A DNA stretch of 64,000 nucleotides, taken from assembly GCA_903870145.1 (NCBI GenBank), contig CAIQBO010000004.1, forward strand, positions 1 through 64,000, in the 5' to 3' direction. Origin of the DNA: an uncultured Burkholderiales bacterium. GTDB lineage: Bacteria > Pseudomonadota > Gammaproteobacteria > Burkholderiales > Burkholderiaceae_C. The notes below the pieces were generated by a model, which had not been told where the DNA came from, did not search any database, and saw only the letters and a list, made by a program, of their open reading frames with translations. This document shows positions 1-7,906 of the stretch, piece by piece. Positions within the stretch are counted from its first letter, which is position 1. The number at the start of each line of letters is the position of its first letter. The position numbers were made by a program, and so were the translations under genes.

Positions 1-450
1 CTAGCAGGCTCGCTCACAGGCTGCGGTACGCCGCCGTCCCAGAGAGTCCAGACGGAAAATGCCGCTTCCCGCTTGTCCGTGGAACAGGCCAAAGATGTGA
101 CCGTTTACGCGGTTGGACTGGTGGGCACACCCTACCGCTGGGGCGGGAACACACCAGAATCTGGTTTTGACTGCAGCGGCTTGATTGCACACGTTTACCA
201 AAAAAGTGCACGCCTTAAAACACCTCGCACAGTGGCTGGACTCAAAGACTGGGGCGTCCCCATCACCACGAATGCGATTCGTTCAGGAGATTTGATCATT
301 TTCAGCAAAGGCAACGAAAGTACCCACGCCGGTATTTACGTCGGTGAGGGACGATTTGTCCACGCTCCAGCCACTGGCGGGCGGGTGCGTTTGGACCGCT
401 TCAGCAGCGGCTATTGGTCAAACTACAAGATCGCATTCAATCGGCCTTGA
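1..450 (+). CDS. NlpC/P60-family lipoprotein endopeptidase (5' end missing)
   Basis: The reading frame is open from the first base, so the start lies upstream. Visible residues 5-8 are L-T-G-C, a lipobox, so this looks like a lipoprotein anchored by the Cys encoded at 22-24. A C40 (NlpC/P60) domain follows: YRWGG, then F-D-C-S-G-L with the nucleophilic Cys at 172-174, then STHAGIYVG and RFVHAP, which supply the histidines expected in the catalytic site. Known members cleave peptide cross-links or stems in peptidoglycan, here probably from the periplasmic face of a membrane. About 149 residues are visible, close to a complete mature protein. Which bond it cuts cannot be read from the sequence. 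Confidence 0.9.
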   Translation, partial: LAGSLTGCGTPPSQRVQTENAASRLSVEQAKDVTVYAVGLVGTPYRWGGNTPESGFDCSGLIAHVYQKSARLKTPRTVAGLKDWGVPITTNAIRSGDLIIFSKGNESTHAGIYVGEGRFVHAPATGGRVRLDRFSSGYWSNYKIAFNRP

Positions 451-670
451 ATGAATGTGAATTTGTGCATCTGGCAGCCGTCATTTCCTGCCCGCCTCAG
501 CGTTTCGCAGCGATGACTGGCCAAGTTTGACGGACGGGGTGTCAACTGCTGAGCTTAAAAAGGCCGCTTGATTCAGCCCCGAAGCACGCAATCGGCGCTC
601 CAATCTTGGGCGCTGTGGCGCTTTCCAAACAGTTTTAGCCTGTTTTTGATCGTGGCCTAGATTTGAAATG
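451..670. other. Intergenic stretch without a recognised feature
   Basis: No open frame with plausible start and coding character was found between the lipoprotein gene and the HTH gene promoter. No clear intrinsic terminator (stem plus T-run) follows the lipoprotein stop codon. The base composition becomes AT-richer toward the right end. Confidence 0.5.
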
Positions 671-699
671 TTGCATTCATGCTATGTAGCATTTATACT
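671..699 (+). promoter_or_regulatory. Sigma70-type promoter with internal palindromic operator
   Basis: TTGCAT (671-676) and TATACT (694-699) are separated by exactly 17 bp, a good -35/-10 pair. The perfect inverted repeat ATGCTA-TG-TAGCAT (679-692) fills most of the spacer. Predicted initiation would fall near 706-707, at or beside the ATG of the HTH gene, so the transcript may be leaderless. Autorepression by the HTH protein is inferred from the operator position. Confidence 0.65.
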
Positions 700-706
700 A
701 TCTAAC

Positions 707-940
707 ATGAGCAGAAACGAAGAAGCCCCAGTCTATAACCGCATCGCTGAACAGCGTGAGTTCGTTGGTATGTCGCGTCAACAATTGGCAGAGATTGTTC
801 ACGTTCACTATCAAACCATCGGCTATCTAGAGCGCGGCGAATACAGCCCTAGCTTGGCTTTAGCACTTCGTATCGCTGAAGTATTTGGCACCGATGTTCA
901 GAGTTTGTTTTCTATCAAACCTTTCAAGAAAGGCAAATGA
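707..940 (+). CDS. XRE/Cro-type helix-turn-helix regulator
   Basis: A 77-residue protein made almost only of an HTH_3/XRE DNA-binding domain: SRQQLAEIVHVHYQTIGYLE forms the helix-turn-helix, followed by the typical Y-S-P-S-L-x-L-A-L-R-I-A and VFG segments. An ATG also exists at 668, but the promoter at 671-699 lies inside that extension, so 707 is the better start. The stop is one base before the ATG of the membrane-protein gene, so the two are probably co-transcribed and translationally coupled. Small HTH genes paired with a four-helix membrane protein are common in bacteria; the regulator is usually thought to control its own operon. The target genes are not known. The pair is AT-richer than its surroundings, which hints at transfer. 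Confidence 0.85.
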   Translation: MSRNEEAPVYNRIAEQREFVGMSRQQLAEIVHVHYQTIGYLERGEYSPSLALALRIAEVFGTDVQSLFSIKPFKKGK

Positions 941-941
941 A

Positions 942-1475
942 ATGAGTGACAAAAGCAAAAAAGATTTTTATTGGGTAGAAGGTGTCACACGAGATGCGGT
1001 TGTTCGCAGTCTTGCCGATAACAATCCTTCTGTCTTCCGAAATCAACGCAACAGAAAACTGTTGATCGTGTTAGTTTCATTCTTGATCATTGTCTCGGCT
1101 GTATCGATTTTTATAGAGCATCCAAAAGTACGCTCCTATTTAGAGATCGCAACTTTGGCAAGCGTGCTGATTCTGTATTTCAAATTGAGAGCATCTGTTC
1201 GGCATGTTGCAGATGCGCCTGACGAACTGTTGGATGAAAGACTCATTGCCATTCGCAATGCTGGATACTTAGACGCGTATCGCAACATGGGCGGCATTGG
1301 ATTGGTGTATGTTTTAATCTATTTTTTGATGGTCCTTGAAATCATTAGCCCCTCGCGTCCAATAGGCGACATAGCGTTTTCGCAAACCATTATTTCTTAC
1401 TATATGTGGTTTGCTTGCATGCCATCCATGGTGTTGGCTTGGACCATGCCCTCTGAAAGGGCTGCTGAACAATGA
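942..1475 (+). CDS. Small integral membrane protein paired with the XRE regulator
   Basis: A 177-residue protein with four likely transmembrane segments: around LLIVLVSFLIIVSAVSIFI, IATLASVLILYFKL, IGLVYVLIYFLMVLEII and the C-terminal YYMWFACMPSMVLAW. A hydrophilic N-terminus (about 40 residues) and a central charged stretch (HVADAPDELLDERLIAIRN) face the soluble compartments. An upstream start at 885 would overlap the regulator gene; the ATG at 942, one base after its stop, fits coupling better. I do not recognise a named family with certainty; membrane partners of small XRE regulators often fall in DUF families such as DUF2178. Function unknown. Confidence 0.75.
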   Translation: MSDKSKKDFYWVEGVTRDAVVRSLADNNPSVFRNQRNRKLLIVLVSFLIIVSAVSIFIEHPKVRSYLEIATLASVLILYFKLRASVRHVADAPDELLDERLIAIRNAGYLDAYRNMGGIGLVYVLIYFLMVLEIISPSRPIGDIAFSQTIISYYMWFACMPSMVLAWTMPSERAAEQ

Positions 1476-1750
1476 TCAGTGCCCCGCTTCGTTTTTGGGA
1501 AGTTCGGTTGGTGTATGAAGTTTTTTCAGGACAACGCACGATTCGTGTCTTGCGAATGTGGACGCATGACGATGAGCTCAGAGGCAACCGCCATAGCCCA
1601 ATACAGATCTGTCCGTTTGGCAAATTGGCATGTATTTTGCCGAATTGAATTCCAAACGCACAAATTCTTACATTTAAAAATCAGCACATGCTTTTGAGCC
1701 CATCTTGAAGGATCATTCAAGCGCCTGAACTTTCACGAAAGGGTGCAGCC
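1476..1750. other. AT-rich intergenic region upstream of pilB
   Basis: No convincing gene. A short palindrome CACGA-T-TCGTG lies at 1537-1547. In the pilB frame a stop codon occurs at 1706, so no longer pilB product can be encoded from here. A Shine-Dalgarno-like AAAGGG is at 1738-1743, seven bases before the pilB ATG. Confidence 0.5.
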
Positions 1751-2950
1751 ATGGCCAAAGATGCTCCAGCCCCAGCGGGCTTGACCGCAGAGGATGTGCC
1801 TGTGGTGCTTTATTTGCAACAAGCGCTTGATCAGGCCGTTGCCCTGAGAGCCTCAGACTTGCACTTTGAACCGTTTGAGCAACATTACCGAGTGCGCTTG
1901 CGCGTGGACGGGCAGTTGCGCGAAATTGCGCCGCCACCATTTGCACTGAAAGACCAGTTGGGTTCACGCATCAAAGTTTTATCGCGCCTGGACATTGCAG
2001 AAAAGCGTTTGCCGCAAGATGGCCGCATGCAAGTGCAAGTTGCGGGTGCCAAGCGGCTAGATTTGCGCGTGAGCACCCTGCCCACTTTGTTTGGCGAAAA
2101 ATTGGTCATGCGGGTGTTAGATGGCAATGCGGCACATTTCAATCTCGACACTTTAGGCTACAACGCATTGCAAAAAAATAACTTGCTGCGCGCGATTCAA
2201 AAACCCCATGGCTTGGTGCTCGTGACAGGCCCCACAGGCTCAGGCAAAACACAGTCGTTGTATGCCTGCTTGAATTTATTGAACACGCCCGACGTCAACA
2301 TAGCCACAGTGGAAGACCCTTCAGAAATTCAATTGCCTGGCGTCAATCAAGTCAACGTGCATGACAAGGTGGGCTTAGGTTTTTCGGCGGCACTTCGGGC
2401 ATTCCTGCGGCAAGACCCTGATATTTTGATGGTCGGAGAAATTCGCGATCATGAGACCGCTGACATCGCCATCAAGGCTTCACAAACTGGGCATTTGGTG
2501 CTCTCGAGCTTGCACACCAACGACGCACCCAGTAGCCTGACACGCCTGCGCAACATGGGCATTGCGCCTTACAACATTGTCTCGAGCGTCTCTCTGATCA
2601 GCGCGCAGCGCTTGGTGCGCAGGTTGTGTGTGCATTGTCGCCAAGCGGTGCAAGTCTCCCAAGAAACCCAGCAAGAATTTGAATTGCCAATGACGCCAGA
2701 GCCTCCCGTTTTTTATGCTGCCAAAGGTTGTGCGCAGTGCCACAAAGGTTATTGGGGCCGGGTCGGGATTTTTCAAGTCATGCCCCTATCGCAGGCTTTG
2801 CAAGACTTGCTGCTCAGCGATGCCAGTCAAGCCCAATTGAGCATGCAGGCACAACGCGAAGGGGTACTGAGCTTGCGGCAATCGGGTTTGCAAAAAGCCT
2901 TGCAAGGCATCACCTCACTTGAAGAAGTTTTGGCGGCCACCAGTGTTTGA
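1751..2950 (+). CDS. pilB: Type IV pilus / type II secretion assembly ATPase, N-terminally short
   Basis: A 399-residue GspE/PilB-family ATPase that would power pilin extrusion from the inner membrane. Visible: the N2 region (ASDLHFEP, RLRVDGQLRE) at about 34-60, Walker A GPTGSGKT at 160-167, Walker B DPDILMVGEIRD at 222-233, the His box TGHLVLSSLHTN at 246-257, and a tetracysteine zinc site (C293, C296, C327, C330). Typical PilB proteins have about 560 residues; this one lacks the N-terminal N1/MshEN region. An in-frame stop at 1706 rules out an upstream extension. It heads pilB-pilC-pilD. A retraction ATPase (PilT) is less likely because PilT lacks the tetracysteine motif. Confidence 0.92.
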   Translation: MAKDAPAPAGLTAEDVPVVLYLQQALDQAVALRASDLHFEPFEQHYRVRLRVDGQLREIAPPPFALKDQLGSRIKVLSRLDIAEKRLPQDGRMQVQVAGAKRLDLRVSTLPTLFGEKLVMRVLDGNAAHFNLDTLGYNALQKNNLLRAIQKPHGLVLVTGPTGSGKTQSLYACLNLLNTPDVNIATVEDPSEIQLPGVNQVNVHDKVGLGFSAALRAFLRQDPDILMVGEIRDHETADIAIKASQTGHLVLSSLHTNDAPSSLTRLRNMGIAPYNIVSSVSLISAQRLVRRLCVHCRQAVQVSQETQQEFELPMTPEPPVFYAAKGCAQCHKGYWGRVGIFQVMPLSQALQDLLLSDASQAQLSMQAQREGVLSLRQSGLQKALQGITSLEEVLAATSV

Positions 2951-2960
2951 CAACAGCGCC

Positions 2961-4109
2961 ATGCGCAAGGCTGTTTTGCGAAGGCAGAATCCTTTGCAGC
3001 CGCCGCCCAGTGCCATGCGCAACCCCATGACTGTGCTTGCGCCGGCAAAGTTAAGAGATTTTTTTGCGAAGAAAAATATCAAAGCCACCGAATTGGCACT
3101 GCTGACTCGCCAGCTTTGCGCGCTGCTTCGCGCTGGCGTGCCGTTGATTCAAGCCTTTGAGTTGTTGGCCGGCAGCGCCAGCAATCCCAGCATGCGTGAG
3201 TTGGTTCAAGCCTTGCAGCAAGACATCGCCTCCGGCACCGCCATGCATGCGGCATTTCGCAAACACCCAGAACACTTCAGCGCCTTGTATTGCAGTTTGC
3301 TGGCTGCCGGTGAAGAAGCCGGTATTTTGGACAGTTTGTTAGAAAAACTGGCCGACACCTTGGAGGCCAATGAAGCCATGAAAGCCCGCGTGCGCAGCGC
3401 TTTGCTCTACCCCGCAACGGTGCTGACCGTGGCCAGCGCAGTCGTCGGCGTGATCATGGTGTGGGTGGTCCCAGTTTTTCAAGACGTCTTCAAAAGCATG
3501 GGGGCCGCTTTGCCTTTGCCGACTTTGGTGGTGGTGGCCCTGAGTGCCTTTCTGACAGAATGGGCATGGGCCATGGTGTTGGTGGCCATTGTTTTCCTGG
3601 GCTTGGGTTTACAGGTGCTCCAGCGCCACCTTTGGGCCCAACTGGCTTTGGAGCAGTGGCAGCGGCGCTTGCCGGTGGTGGGCGCCATGCTCCGCGCGTC
3701 CACCAGCGTGCGCTTTGCACAGACGCTTGCTGCATTGCTGCAAGCGGGCATTCCTTTGGCCGAAGCTTTGCAGCCGGTGGCTTCGGCTTGCGGCTCACGT
3801 TTGCTCGAGCAAGCCAGCAGTACGATGGTACGGCAAATTCAACAAGGCAGCAGTTTGAGTCAGGCCATGTCAAAATCAAACTTGTTTCCCCACTTGATGC
3901 TTCAGATGTGTGCAATTGGAGAGGAAACAGGTACCCTGGAGGCTTTGTTGAGTAAATCCGCCAACTTACTCGAAACCCAAGTCAACCAATGGGTCAATAA
4001 CCTGGCCAGCATGCTGGAGCCCGCCATCATGGTGATCTTAGGGGTGGTCGTTGGCGGCATTTTGGTCGCGATGTACCTGCCAATTTTTAAATTAGGACAA
4101 GTTTTTTGA
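2961..4109 (+). CDS. pilC: Type IV pilus inner-membrane platform protein
   Basis: PilC/GspF family: two repeated T2SSF domains. The first begins LLTRQLCALLRAGVPL and the second VRFAQTLAALLQAGIPL; each ends in an acidic E-E-A-G / E-E-T-G turn. Transmembrane segments lie around TVASAVVGVIMVWVVPVF, WAMVLVAIVFLGLGL and the C-terminal MVILGVVVGGILVAMYLPI. The protein forms the platform on which the PilB ATPase acts. The start is uncertain: a TTG at 2919 with AAGG 11 bases upstream would overlap pilB by 32 bp and add 14 residues; the ATG at 2961 has no clear ribosome-binding site. Either way the N-terminus is shorter than in typical PilC of about 405 residues. The stop overlaps the start of pilD. 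Confidence 0.9.
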   Translation: MRKAVLRRQNPLQPPPSAMRNPMTVLAPAKLRDFFAKKNIKATELALLTRQLCALLRAGVPLIQAFELLAGSASNPSMRELVQALQQDIASGTAMHAAFRKHPEHFSALYCSLLAAGEEAGILDSLLEKLADTLEANEAMKARVRSALLYPATVLTVASAVVGVIMVWVVPVFQDVFKSMGAALPLPTLVVVALSAFLTEWAWAMVLVAIVFLGLGLQVLQRHLWAQLALEQWQRRLPVVGAMLRASTSVRFAQTLAALLQAGIPLAEALQPVASACGSRLLEQASSTMVRQIQQGSSLSQAMSKSNLFPHLMLQMCAIGEETGTLEALLSKSANLLETQVNQWVNNLASMLEPAIMVILGVVVGGILVAMYLPIFKLGQVF

Positions 4110-4945
4110 ACCCGCCCAACATGCCCATGCCCTTGTTACAAAGTTCCGGGTTTCTCACCCTTGACGCGGCCAGCTTGCCCTCGGGCTGGGACTTGCTTGG
4201 CGCTGCAATTTTGGGTTTGTTGATCGGCAGCTTTTTGAATGTGCTGATTTATCGTTTGCCATTGATGCTGCAAAAAGAGCCTTTCAACTTGTCCGTGCCT
4301 GGCTCGCATTGCCCCCACTGCCAACATCCTTTGCAAGCTCGTGATTTGTGGCCTGTCTTGTCTTTTATTTTTTCAAAAGGGCGTTGTCGTCACTGTGGGC
4401 ACGCGGTGACATGGCGCTATCCGGCCGTGGAGGTTTTAACGGCCACGCTCTTTGCGGCCTGTGTGCTTAAGTGGGGGGCCACTTGGCAAGGCCTGGCTGC
4501 TTGTTTTTTCTCAGCCTGTGTGCTGGCTTTGGCATGGATCGATTGGGACACATTTTTATTGCCTGACGCTTTGACTCAACCCTTGCTGTGGTCCGGCCTG
4601 TGCGCCAGCGCCTTGCACTTGACGCACGTGCCTTTGCATGAAGCACTGGCCGGCGCAGTGGGTGGCTATGCTGTGCTGTGGGCAGTTTACTGGGGCTTCA
4701 AGCTGTGCACAGGCAAAGAAGGCATGGGCTATGGCGACTTTAAGTTGATGGCCGCACTGGGCGCATGGCTGGGCGCATGGGCCTTGTTGCCCGTGCTGTT
4801 GATGGCTTCAGTGGGTGGCTTGGTTTGGGGGGTGTTTCAAAAAATCAGGGGGCAACTGGGCGACAATGGACATGTTCCTTTTGGCCCCTTCTTAGCAAGC
4901 GCCGCCTGGGTTTGCATGTTTGGGGGCATCTCGTTTGGAGTTTGA
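4106..4945 (+). CDS. pilD: Prepilin leader peptidase / N-methyltransferase
   Basis: A 279-residue type 4 prepilin peptidase (aspartic protease A24 family), which cleaves and methylates prepilins at the inner membrane. Seen: GSFLNVLIYRLP near the N-terminus; the cytoplasmic zinc motif with CPHC and CRHC; the two catalytic aspartates in WIDWDTFLLPD and GMGYGDFK; about seven hydrophobic segments. The TTG at 4106 overlaps the pilC stop (TTGA) and has AGGA at 4094-4097, a good distance upstream, so I prefer it to the ATG at 4121, which lacks such a site. It lies between pilC and coaE, an order usual in betaproteobacteria. Confidence 0.93.
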   Translation: MNPPNMPMPLLQSSGFLTLDAASLPSGWDLLGAAILGLLIGSFLNVLIYRLPLMLQKEPFNLSVPGSHCPHCQHPLQARDLWPVLSFIFSKGRCRHCGHAVTWRYPAVEVLTATLFAACVLKWGATWQGLAACFFSACVLALAWIDWDTFLLPDALTQPLLWSGLCASALHLTHVPLHEALAGAVGGYAVLWAVYWGFKLCTGKEGMGYGDFKLMAALGAWLGAWALLPVLLMASVGGLVWGVFQKIRGQLGDNGHVPFGPFLASAAWVCMFGGISFGV

Positions 4946-4952
4946 CAGCACG

Positions 4953-5564
4953 ATGCACACCCCTGTTCGCATTGGATTGACTGGCGGCATTGGCAGCGGC
5001 AAAAGCACTGTGGCACAGATCCTGGCCGATTTGGGCGCTGCCGTGATCGACGCAGACGCCATCTCACGTAGCCTGACGCTGGCGGGTGGACTGGCCATGC
5101 CCGAGGTTCTGGCGGCTTTTGGAGCCGACATGGTCTTGCCCGATGGGGCCATGAACCGCCAAGCCATGCGGACCAAGGTGTTTGCACACCCAGACAGCAA
5201 ACGGCAATTGGAAGCCATCATTCACCCCTGGGTGGCCCGGCTCATCCAAGAAAAAGCCCAGCACGCGGCTGAAAGTGGCAAAAAATGCATTGTTTATGAC
5301 ATTCCGCTGCTGGTCGAGTCGATCGCGCGCTGGCGCGGGCAGCTTGACCAGATTTGGGTGGTTGACTGCGCACCTGACACGCAAGTGCAGCGGGTGGTTG
5401 CTCGCAGTGGTTTGACCCCCGCTGAAGTCGCGCAAATCATGGCCCAGCAGGCCACGCGGGAGCAGCGCCTGGCCTGTGCCGATGTGGTCATCTACAACCA
5501 AGACCTCGATTTGGCAGGTTTGAAGCGCTTGGTCCATGAAAAGGCAGCTGACTTCGGGCTATGA
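4953..5564 (+). CDS. coaE: Dephospho-CoA kinase
   Basis: A 203-residue P-loop kinase that phosphorylates dephospho-CoA at the ribose 3'-OH, the last step of coenzyme A synthesis, in the cytoplasm. The P-loop is GLTGGIGSGKST near the N-terminus, followed by DADAISRSLT, the conserved YDIPLLVES and the lid region with VVARSGLTP. The ATG at 4953, just after the pilD stop, puts the P-loop at the usual distance from the N-terminus; a start at 4920 would overlap pilD. coaE between pilD and zapD is a standard proteobacterial arrangement. Confidence 0.97.
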   Translation: MHTPVRIGLTGGIGSGKSTVAQILADLGAAVIDADAISRSLTLAGGLAMPEVLAAFGADMVLPDGAMNRQAMRTKVFAHPDSKRQLEAIIHPWVARLIQEKAQHAAESGKKCIVYDIPLLVESIARWRGQLDQIWVVDCAPDTQVQRVVARSGLTPAEVAQIMAQQATREQRLACADVVIYNQDLDLAGLKRLVHEKAADFGL

Positions 5565-5586
5565 TCACGCCACTGAAAGAAGCCGC

Positions 5587-6342
5587 GTGATACTTTACGA
5601 ATATCCCCTGAACGAGCGCATACGCACCTATTTGAGACTGCAACATTTGTTTGTCCGCTTAGGCTTGCTGATTCAGCGCAAAGAAGCCCTTGACCACCAT
5701 TACGCGCTTTCCACTTTGTTTGAGGTCATGGAAGTAGCTTCGCGCTCGGAGCTCAAGTCGGAAGTTTTGAAAGACTTGGACAAGCACAAGCAGCAACTCA
5801 ACAGTTACCGAGGCAACCCCGCCATTTCAGAAGCTGCTTTGGACTTGATCGTCGATCAATTGAATGAGCGCTTTGATGCGCTCAATGGCGTGGCCGGCAA
5901 GATGGGCAGCGCCTTGAGCGAAAGCGACTTTTTAAGCAGCGTTCGCAGCCGATCCGCCATTCCTGGCGGCACGTGCGAATTTGATTTGCCCGCCTACCAT
6001 GCGTGGCAACACCACGATGCCAGCAGCCGCCAAGCCGATCTGAGCGAATGGTCGATGCACTACGCGCCCTTGGCGCAATCTGTTCAGTTACTTTTGAAAA
6101 TGCTGCGCGATTCAGGCTCAACCCAAAAAGTGATGGCTTCGGCTGGCCAGTTGCAGCAAAATTTACCGCAAGGCCGCAATTTTCAACTGCTGCGTTTGCG
6201 CATTGATTCAAGTTTGAACTTGGTGCCTGAGATCAGTTGCAACCGACTCTTGGTGGTGATCCGGTTGATGAGCCATCAAGCAGATGGCAAGTTGCTCACA
6301 AGCCGTGAGGACACGCCTTTTGAGATGACTTTGTGTGCATAA
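5587..6342 (+). CDS. zapD: Cell division protein ZapD (FtsZ bundling)
   Basis: A 251-residue protein of the DUF1342/ZapD family, which cross-links FtsZ filaments at the division ring. The family N-terminus ILYEYPLNERIRTYLRL begins directly at a GTG codon at 5587, preceded by GAAAGAAG; I choose this over an ATG at 5536 inside coaE. Other family features are the LFEVMEVASRSELKSEVLKDL helix and a C-terminal LLVVIRLM strand. It sits between coaE and yacG, as in many proteobacteria. Confidence 0.93.
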   Translation: MILYEYPLNERIRTYLRLQHLFVRLGLLIQRKEALDHHYALSTLFEVMEVASRSELKSEVLKDLDKHKQQLNSYRGNPAISEAALDLIVDQLNERFDALNGVAGKMGSALSESDFLSSVRSRSAIPGGTCEFDLPAYHAWQHHDASSRQADLSEWSMHYAPLAQSVQLLLKMLRDSGSTQKVMASAGQLQQNLPQGRNFQLLRLRIDSSLNLVPEISCNRLLVVIRLMSHQADGKLLTSREDTPFEMTLCA

Positions 6343-6354
6343 GCGGTCTGCGCC

Positions 6355-6540
6355 ATGAGCGAGCCAAAATCTAAAGTCACCCAAGTGCCCTGCCCCAGTT
6401 GTGGCCAGCCCAGTCTTTTCAGCGCAGACAACCCTTACCGCCCTTTTTGCAGCGCTCGCTGCAAGGGAATTGATCTGGGTGCTTGGGCGAATGAAAGCTT
6501 CAGGCTTGCGCAAGAACCACCGAGTGATCAAGACGCGTGA
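6355..6540 (+). CDS. yacG: DNA gyrase inhibitor YacG (zinc-binding)
   Basis: A 61-residue protein with the YacG zinc site: CPSC at about residues 14-17 and CSARC near 32-36, followed by IDLGAWANESFRL, the conserved signature. YacG binds GyrB and restrains gyrase in E. coli. It is the last gene of the plus-strand run; its final 13 bp overlap the convergent mutT gene. Confidence 0.95.
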   Translation: MSEPKSKVTQVPCPSCGQPSLFSADNPYRPFCSARCKGIDLGAWANESFRLAQEPPSDQDA

Positions 6541-7031
6541 GTGGGCCCGTGAAATTGCCGCTCTTGCGCCAACCAGGCTAGCACCGGCACCGTGCCCGGC
6601 AAAACCGGCTTAACCTGCACGGGCAAACTTTGCCAAGCAAAGCTTTGACCTTCACGCATTTGCAACTCACCGTGCCAAGCGCTGATCTTGCAAAAATTCA
6701 AACGCACCAAGGCGTGGGGGTAGTCAACCACTTGCTCGCGCCACAATGCAGCATCGGCAATCTCAATCCCCAGTTCTTCTTGCAACTCGCGGTGCAGCGC
6801 TTGCTCTATGCTCTCACCGGCTTCGAGTTTGCCACCTGGAAATTCCCAGTAACCTGCATAGACTTTGCCAGGCGGTCTGGAGGTCAGGAGAAAGCGACCG
6901 TCTGCTTGCAGCAACACGCCCACGGCCACATCCACAATGACGCGGTCATTGCCGCCCTCGCGTTGCAGATGGCTGTCAGCCACCAAAAGGGGGTTGCGCA
7001 TGGCCTGTGCAGGGTTTGGCGAGTGGCTCAA
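6528..7031 (-). CDS. mutT: 8-oxo-dGTP diphosphatase (MutT-type Nudix hydrolase)
   Basis: A 167-residue Nudix protein. The Nudix box runs GGKLEAGESIEQALHREL then QEELGIE, matching GX5EX7REUXEEXGU. WEFPGGKLEAGE is the MutT-like version that sanitises oxidised dGTP. The C-terminal half (PVLPGTVPVLAWL) is poorly conserved. The start codon overlaps the stop of the upstream ATPase gene by 4 bp (ATGA), indicating co-transcription, and the 3' end overlaps yacG tail to tail. An extra 30 or so residues at the N-terminus make it longer than E. coli MutT. Confidence 0.88.
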   Translation of the reverse strand: MSHSPNPAQAMRNPLLVADSHLQREGGNDRVIVDVAVGVLLQADGRFLLTSRPPGKVYAGYWEFPGGKLEAGESIEQALHRELQEELGIEIADAALWREQVVDYPHALVRLNFCKISAWHGELQMREGQSFAWQSLPVQVKPVLPGTVPVLAWLAQERQFHGPTHAS

Positions 7032-7906
7032 GCAGCGCTGGCGCGCCGCCCTATGAAGTCACGGGCAAACTGGTAGGCCACGCGGCCACTGCGCGAGCCG
7101 CGCTCCAAGGCCCAAACCAGAGCCTCAGGACGCGCAGCTTGAATCACAGCTTCAGTCGCACCCAATGAGCGCATCCACTGCGCCGTGATGGTCAAATACT
7201 CTTCCTGCGAGAAGGGGTAAAAACTGATCCACAAACCAAAACGCTCAGACAAAGAAATTTTCTCTTCGATGACCTCACCCGGGTGCACTTCCCCGTCGTC
7301 GGTGTGGGTGTAGCTGAGGTTGTCCTTCATGTACTCGGGCATTAAATGGCGGCGGTTGCTGGTGGCATAAATCAGCACATTGGGCGTGGCTGCTGCCACC
7401 GAGCCGTCCAAGATGGATTTGAGCGCTTTGTAGCCCGCCTCGCCATCTTCAAAACTCAAATCGTCGCAAAAAATCACGAATTTTTCAGGTCGATCGGCCA
7501 CCACATCCACGATGTCAGGCAAGTCGGTGAGATCGGATTTATCGACTTCAATCAAACGCAGTCCTTGCGCTGCATAGGCGTTCAAGCAGGCCTTGATCAA
7601 AGAGGATTTGCCTGTACCGCGCGCGCCAGTCAACAACACATTGTTGGCGGGCAGGCCTTTGACAAATTGCAAGGTATTGCGTTGCAGTTTTTCTTTTTGA
7701 CCGTCAATTTCTTTCAAGTCTTGCAAGCCCATGTCGGAGACATGCCGCACCGCTTCGAGCACGCCATGGCCAGTGGCGCGCTTGCGGTAGCGCCACGCAA
7801 TGGCCTGTGACCAATCAGGTTGACTCAGTGGTTGGGGCAGCACTTTTTCAAGGCGCTCCATCATTTGAACCGCGCGCTCTAAAAGTTTTTCAATGGCGGC
7901 GCTCAT
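7028..7906 (-). CDS. DUF815-family AAA ATPase
   Basis: A 292-residue P-loop ATPase of the DUF815 family: Walker [10 protein letters not shown] at 94-102, Walker [12 protein letters not shown] at 143-153, and sensor-type residues in [16 protein letters not shown]-terminal AAA lid with [18 protein letters not shown] follows. The family is widespread in betaproteobacteria beside argJ and mutT. Its function is unknown to me beyond nucleotide hydrolysis. It overlaps argJ upstream and mutT downstream by 4 bp each, so the three form one operon. Confidence 0.9.
   Translation of the reverse strand: MSAAIEKLLERAVQMMERLEKVLPQPLSQPDWSQAIAWRYRKRATGHGVLEAVRHVSDMGLQDLKEIDGQKEKLQRNTLQFVKGLPANNVLLTGARGTGKSSLIKACLNAYAAQGLRLIEVDKSDLTDLPDIVDVVADRPEKFVIFCDDLSFEDGEAGYKALKSILDGSVAAATPNVLIYATSNRRHLMPEYMKDNLSYTHTDDGEVHPGEVIEEKISLSERFGLWISFYPFSQEEYLTITAQWMRSLGATEAVIQAARPEALVWALERGSRSGRVAYQFARDFIGRRASAA

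Noticed and set aside
668-706. Upstream ATG start for the XRE gene
   Set aside because: The extension covers the -35/-10 promoter and operator, so 707 is the better start.
1751-2950. pilB as a broken pseudogene
   Set aside because: All catalytic motifs are intact, the start has a good ribosome-binding site, and pilC/pilD are complete; a shortened but working protein is more likely.
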